NCBI GenBank assembly: GCA_965116665.1
Contig: OZ220709.1
Span: forward strand, 868,001-932,000
DNA from: Aldehydirespirator sp965116665
GTDB lineage: Bacteria > Actinomycetota > Acidimicrobiia > Acidimicrobiales > Aldehydirespiratoraceae
Direction of reading: 5' to 3'
Length of the DNA: 64,000 nucleotides
The notes below the pieces were generated by a model, which saw nothing but the letters and a program-made list of their open reading frames with translations, was not told the origin of the DNA and made no database searches. Made by a program: the position numbers and the translations under genes. This document shows, one piece after another, positions 53,071-62,197 of the stretch (its first letter is position 1; every line of letters begins with the position of its first letter).

Positions 53071-54933
53071 CTGACTCGCGGGCTCCGATTCCGGTCGCTG
53101 GCCGCGCTGCTGGCCTGCGCGGCTGCGCTGACCGCGTGCGGAGGAGGCGGCGACGAGTCCGGGAGGAGTGACGGAACCGCTGAGCCGTCTGCGGGGTCGG
53201 AGCGGGCGGCCTCGTCCGAACCCTCCGACTCTGACGGCTCGGCCGGAGACGGCGACCGGGACGAAGCGACGGGCAGCGGTGTGGGGTCGCCTGATGCGGT
53301 AGGGGAGGCGCCTCAAGGGGACGAAGGCTCCCGGGTCGCTCCGCTCGACACCACCACGACCGTCGCCGTTCAGGGCGCCGACACCGGTGTTGAGGAGCCC
53401 TCGGGCCCGCCGCCGCTCTCGGGCGGGACGTTGAGGGTCGCGGTCGATGGCGAGGCCGACGGCTTGAATCCTGCGGCCAACAACTTCGCGGTGTCCGCCT
53501 ATGTGATGGCCTACCCGATGTTCGATCCGCTGGCCTACTTCGACGCGGAGGGCAACTGGATCCCGTATTTGGCCGAGTCGTTCACCAGCAACGACGACGC
53601 CACGGTGTGGCGGATGAGGCTGCGGGAGGGAGTCCGCTTCCACGACGGCACGGAGATGACTGCTGACGACGTCGTAGCGACCGTCACCGCCCAGCTCGCC
53701 GACCCCGTCATCTCGCTGGTGTACCGCAACACGATCGAGCCCGGTCAGTTCATAACCAAGATCGACGACCTGACTGTTGAGATGACGGTGGCCAGGCCGT
53801 CGGCTCGATTCCCGCTGGCGCTGACGGGCCAGTTGGGGATGGTCCTGCCGTCGGAGTGGCTGGAGCTTGCACGCGAGGATCCGACCCTGAACCAGAAACC
53901 GGTGGGGCAGGGGCCGTTCATGATCTCCAGCCGGGTCCAGGACGTGGCCACGGTGCTGGTCCGCAACCCTGACTACTGGGCAGCCGATCGTGTCCCGGTC
54001 TACGTCGACCGGATCGAGGTCTACCCGATCACCGACATGGTCATCGCCGCGGAGCGCCTGAGCGTCGGGGACCTCGACCTGGCGATCACAACCAACGCCG
54101 AGGCGACCCTCATCATGCGCGAGGCCGCCGGGGTCGGCACCATCGAGAATCTGCGGTCCGACGAAGGCTTCGCGGTGATCAACTCGGGGCGGCCGCCCTT
54201 CGACGACATCCGGGCCCGCCAGGCACTGACCTTCGCCGCGGACCGCGACGGATACCTGGAGCTGATCCGTCAGGGCACCTCACCGCCGGCCGACACGATG
54301 TTCCATCCGGACCTTACCTGGCACAACCCGGAGGTGAAGCAGGAGACGAACATGCCCGAGCGGGCCGCACCGCTGGTCGACGCCTACTGCGCCGACCACC
54401 CCGAGAACTGCTCCACCGGAAGGATCAACATGGAGTTGCACTTCGGCGGGCCCTCGGTGGAGAACGTGCGCATCGCTGATCTGCAGATCGATGCCTGGGA
54501 GGAGTTCTTCAACGTCACGCCGGTCGAGGTGCTGCAGGACAAGCTGATCAACGAGGTGGTGCTGGGCAACTACAACGTGGTCAACTGGCGGCAGTTCGGC
54601 ACCGTCGACCCCGACAGCATCGCGCTGTGGCTGGAGTGCGACTCGATCGGGTTCATCTCGCTCAACTTCGCCCGCTACTGCGACCGGGAACGAGACGAAC
54701 TCATGCTCGAGTCCCGGGCCATTGACGACCTCGGTCGCCGGGTTGAGATCTGGCACCGGATCCAGGAGATGATCCGCGACAGCTACACCTACATCTTCTA
54801 CTACCACACGAACTGGGCAGTCGGTGTCCGTGACGGTGTCCACCGGATCTGCGGTCAGGCGTCGCCCGACGGCGTCGAACTGTGGTGCAACAACTCTGGG
54901 CGGGTGCTGCTGAACGGAGTCTGGCTGGGCTAG
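53071..54933 (+). CDS. Dpp/Opp-type substrate-binding lipoprotein 4 of 4, apparent CTG start
   Basis: 620 residues if translation begins at CTG 53071. The encoded LTRGLRFRSLAALLACAAAL followed by TACGGGG is a clear lipoprotein signal, yet between the in-frame stop at 53041 and the lipobox there is no ATG, GTG or TTG. AGGGGA at 53062-53067 fits a ribosome-binding site for CTG 53071, 7 nt after the previous gene's stop. The first conventional start, GTG 53281, would remove the signal peptide and leave a cytoplasmic protein. The binding domain resembles paralogues 1 and 2 (NNFAVSAYVMAYPMFDPLAY; FDDIRARQALTFAADRDGYL). Confidence 0.88.
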   Translation: MTRGLRFRSLAALLACAAALTACGGGGDESGRSDGTAEPSAGSERAASSEPSDSDGSAGDGDRDEATGSGVGSPDAVGEAPQGDEGSRVAPLDTTTTVAVQGADTGVEEPSGPPPLSGGTLRVAVDGEADGLNPAANNFAVSAYVMAYPMFDPLAYFDAEGNWIPYLAESFTSNDDATVWRMRLREGVRFHDGTEMTADDVVATVTAQLADPVISLVYRNTIEPGQFITKIDDLTVEMTVARPSARFPLALTGQLGMVLPSEWLELAREDPTLNQKPVGQGPFMISSRVQDVATVLVRNPDYWAADRVPVYVDRIEVYPITDMVIAAERLSVGDLDLAITTNAEATLIMREAAGVGTIENLRSDEGFAVINSGRPPFDDIRARQALTFAADRDGYLELIRQGTSPPADTMFHPDLTWHNPEVKQETNMPERAAPLVDAYCADHPENCSTGRINMELHFGGPSVENVRIADLQIDAWEEFFNVTPVEVLQDKLINEVVLGNYNVVNWRQFGTVDPDSIALWLECDSIGFISLNFARYCDRERDELMLESRAIDDLGRRVEIWHRIQEMIRDSYTYIFYYHTNWAVGVRDGVHRICGQASPDGVELWCNNSGRVLLNGVWLG

Positions 54934-55079
54934 CCGCCGGCCCGGAGGGGCGATCAGGACCCTGGTCCCGGCGGGCACGGCACTAGTCGCAGTAGTAATC
55001 TCGGTGCGGAGTGACTGCCGGACTTGAATTGGGTGGCGCCTCGATGACCGTGTCGCGGCGACCGGGGCGGTAGCGGCTC

Positions 55080-56078
55080 GTGGCAAGGTTCCTCGTCCGG
55101 CGACTCGTGCTGCTGTTGGCTGTGCTGTTCGCGGTCACCTTCACCGGGTTCTCGGCGATGAACTTCCTCGGCGATCCGCTGTTCAACGTGGTCGGCTTGA
55201 TGGCTGAGCTCGACTGCGAGGCCATCGAGGCCGGAGCGGCCGAGGACACCTCCTTGGACCGGGCGAGGAGCGACTGCGAGACGGTGGCCGCGGCCAGAGC
55301 CGAGTACCACCTCGACCGGCCGGTGCCCGTCCGCTATCTGCTGTGGGTGGGGGACATGGTCACCGGGGACTTCGGCACCTCGTTCCAGAACGACCAGCCG
55401 GTGGCGGAGATCATCCGCGAGAAGCTGCCCGAGACGCTGATCCTGCTGGTCATGGCCCAGATCGTCTCGCTCGGCGTGGCCATCCCCTGGGGTGTGATCG
55501 CGGCCTACCGGGCGAACCGGGCCTTCGACCGCGGCTCCACGGTGGCCTCCTTCGGGCTGCTGTCGGTGCCCAACTTCGCGCTCGGCGTGGTGCTGCTGTA
55601 CGTGTTCTCCCTGCGCTGGCAGATCTTCCCTTCGGCCTACGAGAGCGAGACCGTCTTCGGTCTGGTGTTCTCCATGATCCTTCCCGCGGTCACGCTCGGC
55701 CTGCCCCTGGCCGCTAGCTACCAGCGGCTGCTGCGCACCGACCTGATCACCACCCTCCAGGAGGACTTCGTCCACATGGCCCGGGCCAAGGGCCTGCCGC
55801 CCATGAGGATCATGTTCCGCCACGCCCTGCGGCCCTCGCTGTTCTCGGTCGTCACCGTCTTCGGGGTCAGCACCGGCGCCATGATCGGTGGGTCGCTGGT
55901 GGTGGAGCAGATCTTCGGCATCCCCGGGATCGGCCGGGAGATAGTGACCGCGGTGGTCCGCGACGACTTCCCGGTGGTGCTGGCCATCGTCATGCTGGTC
56001 GCCTGCACCTTCGTGATCATCAACTTCTTGGTGGACATGTTCTACAGCTGGCTCGACCCGAGGGTGAGGGCCCGGTGA
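55080..56078 (+). CDS. dppB: ABC transporter permease, DppB/OppB type
   Basis: 332 residues from GTG 55080. TM1 (LVLLLAVLFAVTFTGFSAM), an external domain with three Cys-containing segments (about 40-75), then five TM helices. The EAA loop reads DFVHMARAKGLPPMRIMFRH. It forms the pore with the DppC-type partner, whose start overlaps its stop by 4 nt. It lies 146 bp after the fourth binding-protein gene. Confidence 0.92.
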   Translation: MARFLVRRLVLLLAVLFAVTFTGFSAMNFLGDPLFNVVGLMAELDCEAIEAGAAEDTSLDRARSDCETVAAARAEYHLDRPVPVRYLLWVGDMVTGDFGTSFQNDQPVAEIIREKLPETLILLVMAQIVSLGVAIPWGVIAAYRANRAFDRGSTVASFGLLSVPNFALGVVLLYVFSLRWQIFPSAYESETVFGLVFSMILPAVTLGLPLAASYQRLLRTDLITTLQEDFVHMARAKGLPPMRIMFRHALRPSLFSVVTVFGVSTGAMIGGSLVVEQIFGIPGIGREIVTAVVRDDFPVVLAIVMLVACTFVIINFLVDMFYSWLDPRVRAR

Positions 56079-57034
56079 GCGGTGACGGTCGGCCGTCCCG
56101 CAAAGGCAGGGCCTCCCGGCAGCGGCTGCTGCGACGGTTCCGGGTCTTCCGGCTCGTGCGGTCCAGCAAGGGGCCCGAGCCCGACGGCCCGGGTGAGGCC
56201 GAGGCCGTGCGCCGCCGCCTGGGGGTCGGCTTCTGGCTGGCGGTGGTCTGGCTCGTGGTCATGGCGTTCATCGCACTGTTCGCCCCGATGCTGCCCTTCG
56301 CCGACCCCACCAAGGTGGGGTACTCGGGCCCCCGGGAGCCGCCGTCGGCGGGCGCCTGGTTCGGAACCGACGCCCTGGGCCGGGACGTGTTCTCCCGCAC
56401 CATGCACGGCGCCCGCATCAGCCTCGCGGTCGGCGGCTTCGCCATCGTGTTCGGCATGGTGGTCGGCGGCGCGTTGGGGATCCTGGCCGGCTACTACCGC
56501 GGTCGCCTCGACCAAGCCGTCGGCTTCGCCTTCTTCGTGCTGCTGTCGTTCCCGGCGCTGGTGCTGGCCATCCTCATCACCGCCACCCTTGAGCGCAGCC
56601 TGCTGGTGGTGAGCCTCACCATCGGCATCCTGGCCGTCGCGCCCGTCGGCCTGCTGGCCCGGGCCTCCACCCTGGTGTATGCGGAGCGCGAGTTCGTGGC
56701 CGCGGCCCGGGTGCTCGGAGCCCGCAACGGCCGCATCATCGTGCGCGAGCTCCTGCCCAACGTGGTCATCCCCATGGGGGCGCTCACGCTGCTCGGGATG
56801 GCGGTGGCGGTGGTGGCCGAGGGCTCGCTTGCCTTCCTGGGGCTGTCGGTGGCCGGGGACGAGGCCATCTCCTGGGGCAAGATGATCGTCGACGGGGCCG
56901 GCCTGCGCGACCTCCAGAACGCCACCCATGTGGCCATGTTCCCCGTGGTGGTGATGTTCGTCACCGTGCTGGCCCTGAACTTCGCCGGGGACCGCATCCG
57001 GCAGTACTTCGACGTCAAGGAGCTGGCCTTCTGA
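56075..57034 (+). CDS. dppC: ABC transporter permease, DppC/OppC type
   Basis: 319 residues from GTG 56075. A basic cytoplasmic N-terminus of about 45 residues (KGRASRQRLLRRFRVFRLVR), TM1, the family motif GTDALGRDVFSRTMHGARIS, and the EAA loop REFVAAARVLGARNGRIIVR. It is the second transmembrane subunit. It shares one base with the start of the following ATPase gene. Confidence 0.92.
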   Translation: MSGDGRPSRKGRASRQRLLRRFRVFRLVRSSKGPEPDGPGEAEAVRRRLGVGFWLAVVWLVVMAFIALFAPMLPFADPTKVGYSGPREPPSAGAWFGTDALGRDVFSRTMHGARISLAVGGFAIVFGMVVGGALGILAGYYRGRLDQAVGFAFFVLLSFPALVLAILITATLERSLLVVSLTIGILAVAPVGLLARASTLVYAEREFVAAARVLGARNGRIIVRELLPNVVIPMGALTLLGMAVAVVAEGSLAFLGLSVAGDEAISWGKMIVDGAGLRDLQNATHVAMFPVVVMFVTVLALNFAGDRIRQYFDVKELAF

Positions 57035-58116
57035 TGGCCGCCGGAGCCTCACCTGCTCCTGCCCCGCTCCTGTCGGTTCGGGACCTTCACGTCCGGTTCC
57101 CCACCGAGCGGGGGACGGTCAACGCGGTCAACGGCGTCAGCTTCGACCTGCACGAAGGCCACACACTGGCCATCGTGGGCGAGTCGGGCTCGGGCAAGTC
57201 GGTCACGGCCAAGACGCTCATGAACCTGCTGCCCCGGACCGCCCGGGTGAGCGGTGATGTGACCTACGCCGGCCAGGACGTCCGGGCCCTGGCCGCGGCG
57301 GGCGCCAAGCACTTCTTCGGCGTGCAGATGACGATGGTGTTCCAGGATCCGATGACGTCGCTGAATCCGGTCAAGAGAGTGGGTGAGCAGATCGCCGAGA
57401 CCCTCCGCTACCACCTCGGCCGCTCCCGCGCCGACGCCCTGGAGGAGGCCGAGAGCCTGCTGGAGGCGGTGGGCATGCCCGAGCCGGCGAGGAGGGTGTC
57501 GCAGTACCCCCACGAGCTGTCGGGAGGCCTGCGCCAGCGGGTGGTGATCGCCATGGCCCTGGCCTGCCAGCCCCGGCTGCTGATCGCCGACGAGCCCACC
57601 ACCGCAGTGGACGTGACCGTCCAGAAGCACCTGCTGGACCTGCTCGATGAGCTGCGCCGCGACCGGGGCATGGCGATGATCCTCATCACCCACGACCTCG
57701 GCGTGGCCCACGGCCGGGCCGACGATGTGGCCGTCATGTACGCGGGCCGGATCGTGGAGACGGCCGAGGCCCGCACGCTCTTCTTCGACATGCGCCATCC
57801 CTACACCGAGGCCCTGCTGCGCTCCATTCCCCGCATCGACGATCCCGTCCACCACCGCCTCGATCCGATCCCGGGCCGCCCACCCGAGCTGATCAGCCCG
57901 CCCGACGCATGCGCATTCGCTCCCCGCTGCCTATACGCCCAGGCCGACTGCCTCGACGGCGTTCCCGAGCTGAGCGGTCTGGTCGGGCTGCACCGCTTCG
58001 CCTGCCTGCACCCGACCGGCACCGAGCGGGGCGCGGCCGCGGTCGCGGCCAACCGGACCGCGGGCGTGACTGCGGCGGGGCTGTCGGTGAGCGGGGATCC
58101 GGAAGGGGCCGGCTGA
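57034..58116 (+). CDS. dppD: ABC transporter ATPase, DppD/OppD type
   Basis: 360 residues. Walker A GESGSGKSV (about 49-57), Q-loop MVFQDPMTSLNPVKRVG, signature LSGGLRQRVVIAMALAC, Walker B LLIADEPTTAVDVT, switch His in LITHDLGVAHG. The C-terminal oligopeptide-transporter extension has the usual Cys-rich iron-sulfur-type pattern (DACAFAPRCLYAQADC). It drives transport with the next gene product; their ATG and TGA overlap. Confidence 0.94.
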   Translation: MAAGASPAPAPLLSVRDLHVRFPTERGTVNAVNGVSFDLHEGHTLAIVGESGSGKSVTAKTLMNLLPRTARVSGDVTYAGQDVRALAAAGAKHFFGVQMTMVFQDPMTSLNPVKRVGEQIAETLRYHLGRSRADALEEAESLLEAVGMPEPARRVSQYPHELSGGLRQRVVIAMALACQPRLLIADEPTTAVDVTVQKHLLDLLDELRRDRGMAMILITHDLGVAHGRADDVAVMYAGRIVETAEARTLFFDMRHPYTEALLRSIPRIDDPVHHRLDPIPGRPPELISPPDACAFAPRCLYAQADCLDGVPELSGLVGLHRFACLHPTGTERGAAAVAANRTAGVTAAGLSVSGDPEGAG

Positions 58117-59120
58117 TGGCCGGTCGGGGCCACGCCCAGCTGCGCGGCGACGACATGCTCCTACGGGTCGAGGATCTGGTGGTGCAGTTCCCGGCCGGGC
58201 GCAAGCGTGTCGTGCACGCCGTCTCGGAGGTGAGCTTCGACGTCGCCGAGGGCGAGACCCTCGGAATCGTGGGCGAGTCCGGGTGCGGGAAGTCGACCGT
58301 GGCCCGGGCCATCATCCGCCTGGTGGACATCGCCGCCGGTGAGGTGCGCTTCCAGGGCCGGGATCTCGCCGGCCTCGAGGGCGAGGACCTGCGCAAGGTG
58401 CGGCCCAGCCTGCAGATGATCTTCCAGGATCCCATCTCGTCGCTCAACCCCCGGCGCCGGGTGCGCGACGTGATCGCCGAGGGCCTGGCGGTATGGGGCG
58501 ACGAGGTCGGATCCTGGAGCCGTGACCGCGTCCACGAACTGATGGAGGCCGTCGGGGTGGAGGCCAGGTTCGGTGATCGGCGCCCCCACGAGTTCTCCGG
58601 CGGCCAGTGCCAGCGCATCGGCATCGCCCGGGCTCTGGCGCTCGACCCCAAGGTGCTGATCTGCGACGAGCCGGTGTCGGCGCTCGACGTGTCCATCCAG
58701 GCCCAGATCCTGAACCTGATCCAGGACATGAAGAGACGCTACGGCCTGACGGTGCTGTTCATCTCCCACGACCTGTCGGTGGTGAAGAACGTCAGCGACC
58801 GGATAGTGGTCATGTACCTGGGCAAGGTGTGCGAGATCGGCAGCACCGCCGAGATCTACTCCAGTCCCGCCCATCCCTACACCCGGGCTCTGCTGGCCTC
58901 CATCCCCGAGCCCGCCCCCGGTGTGGACGTGAGCGAGGGCGACATCGGCGACGAACTGCCGTCGGCCACCGAGCCCCCGAGCGGCTGCCGGTTCCACACC
59001 CGCTGCCCGCGGGCCACCGACGTGTGCCGGGACGTCGAACCGGCCACCGAGCAGATCGGCGACGCCGACCACTTCGTCGCCTGCCACCACCCGGTGGCGG
59101 TGGAGATCAACGCTCGGTGA
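58116..59120 (+). CDS. dppF: ABC transporter ATPase, DppF/OppF type
   Basis: 334 residues from ATG 58116, which overlaps the dppD stop. Walker A GESGCGKST, Q-loop MIFQDPISSLNPRRRV, signature FSGGQCQRIGIARALAL, Walker B VLICDEPVSALDVS, switch His FISHDLSVVKN. C-terminal Cys pattern CRFHTRCPRATDVC. The in-frame region upstream of 58116 lies inside dppD and is not coding. Last gene of the transporter operon; it converges on the siroheme reductase. Confidence 0.94.
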   Translation: MAGRGHAQLRGDDMLLRVEDLVVQFPAGRKRVVHAVSEVSFDVAEGETLGIVGESGCGKSTVARAIIRLVDIAAGEVRFQGRDLAGLEGEDLRKVRPSLQMIFQDPISSLNPRRRVRDVIAEGLAVWGDEVGSWSRDRVHELMEAVGVEARFGDRRPHEFSGGQCQRIGIARALALDPKVLICDEPVSALDVSIQAQILNLIQDMKRRYGLTVLFISHDLSVVKNVSDRIVVMYLGKVCEIGSTAEIYSSPAHPYTRALLASIPEPAPGVDVSEGDIGDELPSATEPPSGCRFHTRCPRATDVCRDVEPATEQIGDADHFVACHHPVAVEINAR

Positions 59121-59132
59121 CCGCGGTGCTCC

Positions 59133-60962
59133 TCAGGTAGCGCACTCCGAGGCGCCGGTCTCCACTGTGTAGGGGCCGGTCTCGTCGAAGTCGACGTAGA
59201 AGGACGGATCGTCGTCGAAGGCAGGGAACTCGTCGAGGTCCTTGAGTCCCTCGGCCACGGCCCGGGCCCCGCCGACCCGCTGCATCCAGTCCCTGAACTT
59301 CTCGCCGGCCTGCCGCTCCTCGGTGAAGCGCCGTATCACCCGGGCGGTGGCCTCAGCAGCGTTGCGGGCGGGCAGGCGCAGAGCCTTCTCGCCGAAGTGC
59401 ATCTGCTGGGAGCCGACGTGGCCGCCGAGCAGCATCTGGTAGCCGGGCGCGCTGCGGCCGTGGGCTCGGCGCTCCGCTCCGAAGAACCCGATGTCCGACG
59501 CGTGGTGCTGGCCGCAGGAGTTGGGGCATCCCGAGATGTTGATGCGGATGCCGCCCACCTCGGCCAGGCCCTCGGACTCCAGGCGCTCGCCGATGGCGTG
59601 GCCCAGCCCCCGGCTCTGGGTGACGGCCAGATTGCAGGTGTCCGAGCCCGGGCAGGCCACCACGTCGCGGGTCAGCTCGGCGCCGGGCTGGGCCATGTCC
59701 ATGCTGCTCAGCCGGTCGAAGACCAGCGGCAGGTCCTCGACGTGGATGCCCCTGAACACCACGTTCTGGCGGTTGGTCAGGCGCACGTCTGTGCCGAGGT
59801 CCCGCTGCAGGGCGGCCAGGGCCCGGAACTGGTCTCCGGTGATGTCGCCGAGATGGGCCTGGGCATAGACCGAGACGGTGCCGTCTCGCACGCCGCGCAC
59901 CACGTTGGCCCGTTCCCAGCGCTCGTAGGCGCTGCCGGTGCCGATGGTCACCGGGGTGCCGTGGCCGATGGCGGTGATGCTGGCGGGGTCGCCTGCGCCG
60001 GCCGGGTCGTCGCCGCCGGCAAGCACCTCGGCGGGGATCCCGCCGGGCCAGGACGTCGAGGCCACCAGGAACTTGCGCTGGGTCAGCACCCGCCGCTGGA
60101 CCTCCTCGAAGCCGAGCGTGTCGACCAGCCACTTCATGCGGGCCCGCAGCTTGTTGTCGCGGTTGCCGGCCTGGTCGAACACCCGCAGGCAGGCCTCGAT
60201 GGTGGGCAGCAGCTCCTCGCGGGAGGTGAAGTCCTCAAGGGCCAGAGCAGGGTGCGGCGTCGTGCCGAGACCGCCCGCGATGAACACCTTGAAGCCGCTC
60301 TCGACCTCGCCGGAATCGGTCCGGCGGACCACGCCGATCACACCGACGTCGTTGAACATCGCCTGCCCGCAGTCGGACTCGCAGCCCGAGAAGTTGATCT
60401 TGAACTTGCGGGGCAGCCGCTGGCTGATCGGGTTGCGCACGAAGTGCCGGTAGGTGGCTTCAGCCCATGGCGTTATGTCGAGGACCTCGTGGGGGCAGGC
60501 GCCGGCCAGGTGGCAGCCCTGGACGTTGCGGACCGTGTCGCCGCACGCCTCCCGGGTGGTGAGACCCACCGAGGCCAGGTGCTCGAGCACGTCGGGTATC
60601 TGATCGAGCTGCACGTAGTGGAACTGGATGTTCTGGCGGGTGGTGATGTGGCCCCAGCCCCGGCTGTAGGCGTCGACCAGCCAGCCCAGCATCTCGAGCT
60701 GGTCGGGCTGGATCGACCCGTAGGGCACCTTGACCCGCACCATCTGGTTGGTGCCGCCCTGGCGCTGCCCGTAGATCCCGTTGGTGAGCCGGTAGACGCG
60801 GAACACGTCGTCGCTCAACTCGCCGCTCAGGAACCGGGCGTACTGCTGCCTGTACTTGTCGACGTCGGCCCGCATCTCCGGATCGATGGGCCCGCCCGCC
60901 GGGGGCGGGTTCGGCTGCGATGACGGGACGGGCGCGGCGGTCCGCGGTTCCAGCAGGGTCAT
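59133..60962 (-). CDS. Ferredoxin-dependent sulfite/nitrite reductase (siroheme, 4Fe-4S)
   Basis: 609 residues in the two-fold repeated NiR/SiR plan. N-terminal ferredoxin-like half: YGQRQGGTNQMVRVKVPYG and GWGHITTRQNIQFHYVQL. The cofactor cysteines are C-x5-C in VACPGSDTCNLAVT and C-x3-C in SGCPNSCGQHH in the second half; a paired set in the first half (GCHLAGACPHE, SGCESDCGQAM) is an unusual richness that may be structural. It reduces sulfite to sulfide or nitrite to ammonia; metY nearby and the coupled siroheme-synthesis gene favour sulfite, but sequence alone does not decide. Its start overlaps the upstream stop by 4 nt. Confidence 0.9.
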   Translation of the reverse strand: MTLLEPRTAAPVPSSQPNPPPAGGPIDPEMRADVDKYRQQYARFLSGELSDDVFRVYRLTNGIYGQRQGGTNQMVRVKVPYGSIQPDQLEMLGWLVDAYSRGWGHITTRQNIQFHYVQLDQIPDVLEHLASVGLTTREACGDTVRNVQGCHLAGACPHEVLDITPWAEATYRHFVRNPISQRLPRKFKINFSGCESDCGQAMFNDVGVIGVVRRTDSGEVESGFKVFIAGGLGTTPHPALALEDFTSREELLPTIEACLRVFDQAGNRDNKLRARMKWLVDTLGFEEVQRRVLTQRKFLVASTSWPGGIPAEVLAGGDDPAGAGDPASITAIGHGTPVTIGTGSAYERWERANVVRGVRDGTVSVYAQAHLGDITGDQFRALAALQRDLGTDVRLTNRQNVVFRGIHVEDLPLVFDRLSSMDMAQPGAELTRDVVACPGSDTCNLAVTQSRGLGHAIGERLESEGLAEVGGIRINISGCPNSCGQHHASDIGFFGAERRAHGRSAPGYQMLLGGHVGSQQMHFGEKALRLPARNAAEATARVIRRFTEERQAGEKFRDWMQRVGGARAVAEGLKDLDEFPAFDDDPSFYVDFDETGPYTVETGASECAT

Positions 60963-61675
60963 GTTCCCGCTCCTTGGACTGTCAGGGCGCTGAGTTCGAA
61001 GTCGGTCAGCACGTCGGTGGCCGCCTCCGCGGGTGCGTCTTCGGGATCCTGGAGTCCGAGGTGGCCGCGCAGCAGGGCGCGTGCCTCGTCGACGCGCCCG
61101 ACCCTCACGAGTTCGAGCAGGCCGCGGTCGAGGGCGGTCTCCCAGCCCGGTACCTCCGATGTGCCGAGAGCAGTCCTGGCCTCAGCCCTGATTTCGGCCA
61201 GCAACTCGAGCAGCATGGCGTAGCCGGAGTCGATCTCCCGCTCGATGCGACGGCGGAGCCAGCGGGCCAGGGCAGGGCTGCGACCATCGGTGGAGACGGT
61301 CACCTGCAGGTGCTCGCGCCGGGCCACCGACGGCAGGGTGAAGGTGCAGTTGGCCGGATCATCGGCGGAGTTGACGAATACGTTGGCGGCTTCGCAGTCC
61401 CGGGCCACCCGGGCGTTCACCGCCGGGTCGTTGGTGGCCGTGACGACCAGCCGGAACGAGCCCGCCTCCGGTGGCTGGTAGCTCCGCCGGAGCCAGGTGA
61501 CCTCGGAGTGCTCGGCGATGGCTCTGGCCGCAGCCGGGGCGACCACGGTTACATGGGCGCCGGCCCGCAACAGCGCCTCCGTCTTGCGGGCGGCAACGGG
61601 ACCGCCGCCGACAACCAGTACAGGTTGTCCGGCGAGGAGGAGGTTCACCGGGTATGGGACTGGGGTCGTGGACAT
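60959..61675 (-). CDS. Precorrin-2 dehydrogenase / sirohydrochlorin ferrochelatase (CysG N-terminal type)
   Basis: 238 residues from ATG 61675. NAD-binding start PVNLLLAGQPVLVVGGGPVA followed by ARKTEALLRAGAHVTVVAPA; NVFVNSADDPANCTFTLPSV; and TDGRSPALARWLRRRIER, typical of CysG-B/Met8p proteins. It makes siroheme from precorrin-2 for the reductase with which it is coupled. The methyltransferase half of CysG is not present in this gene. An upstream in-frame ATG at 61747 would read through the promoter and is rejected. Confidence 0.92.
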   Translation of the reverse strand: MSTTPVPYPVNLLLAGQPVLVVGGGPVAARKTEALLRAGAHVTVVAPAAARAIAEHSEVTWLRRSYQPPEAGSFRLVVTATNDPAVNARVARDCEAANVFVNSADDPANCTFTLPSVARREHLQVTVSTDGRSPALARWLRRRIEREIDSGYAMLLELLAEIRAEARTALGTSEVPGWETALDRGLLELVRVGRVDEARALLRGHLGLQDPEDAPAEAATDVLTDFELSALTVQGAGT

Positions 61676-61682
61676 GCGAATA

Positions 61683-61767
61683 CGATAATTCCGATAAGAA
61701 AAGTCGGGATTTGAGAGGGTAGCGCACTCTCGGGCGCCATACAACACAAATCCGATCAGAATTATCG
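61683..61767 (-). promoter_or_regulatory. Promoter of the siroheme/reductase operon bracketed by two inverted operator-like sites
   Basis: On the minus strand TTGTAT (61739-61744) and TACCCT (61716-61721) stand 17 nt apart. CGATAATTCCGAT at 61683-61695 lies between the -10 and the start codon, and its inverted near-copy (12 of 13 bases) at 61755-61767 lies upstream of the -35. Two dimer sites flanking a promoter suggest repression, perhaps with DNA looping, by a sulfur- or nitrogen-status regulator. Confidence 0.55.
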
Positions 61768-61843
61768 GGTTTGTCCATGTACCGGCAGCAATGGCGGTGC
61801 GGCCCGGAGCCAGGTCCGCGGCCGGACGCTGAGAACGGCGCGG

Positions 61844-62197
61844 TCAGGCCTTGCGTCCGGGAAGCGGGATGCGGGCGGACCGCCGGGTCGAGCGGGTGAC
61901 TCGCCACATGATGAAGGCGACCGCGACAGCCACCGCGCCCAGCGTGGCGAACTGGAGGCTGCCGCCCCGGTCGCCGGAGTGCTGGGGGTCGGGTCCGGGG
62001 TCGGGGGATCCGATTATCCGATCGGCGCCCGGAGGAATCTCGTACACCGGCCTCAGATCCTCACCGGTGCCGGCGGGGATCGGCTCGTCCTCGCCCTCGT
62101 GGGCAGCGGCAGCGGCCTGGGTGCCGATGAGCAGGGCAGCCGCACCGAGGAGGAGGACGGTGCGGCGGCTCGCGGGCCTCCGTCCCAGGATTCTCAC
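61844..62197 (-). CDS. Small exported membrane-anchored protein, function unknown
   Basis: 117 residues: a Sec signal (RTVLLLGAAALLIGTQAAAA), an exported acidic, Pro-rich segment of about 45 residues (HEGEDEPIPAGTGEDLRPVY), and a C-terminal TM helix (LQFATLGAVAVAVAFIMWRV) followed by a basic tail. The plan is N-out/C-in. No family recognised. Its ATG overlaps the SDR stop by 4 nt, so it is co-translated with a putative steroid-pathway enzyme. Confidence 0.7.
   Translation of the reverse strand: MRILGRRPASRRTVLLLGAAALLIGTQAAAAAHEGEDEPIPAGTGEDLRPVYEIPPGADRIIGSPDPGPDPQHSGDRGGSLQFATLGAVAVAVAFIMWRVTRSTRRSARIPLPGRKA

Noticed and set aside
53281..54933. GTG 53281 as the start of the fourth binding protein
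   Set aside because: It would discard a clear lipoprotein signal and tether shared with the other three paralogues.
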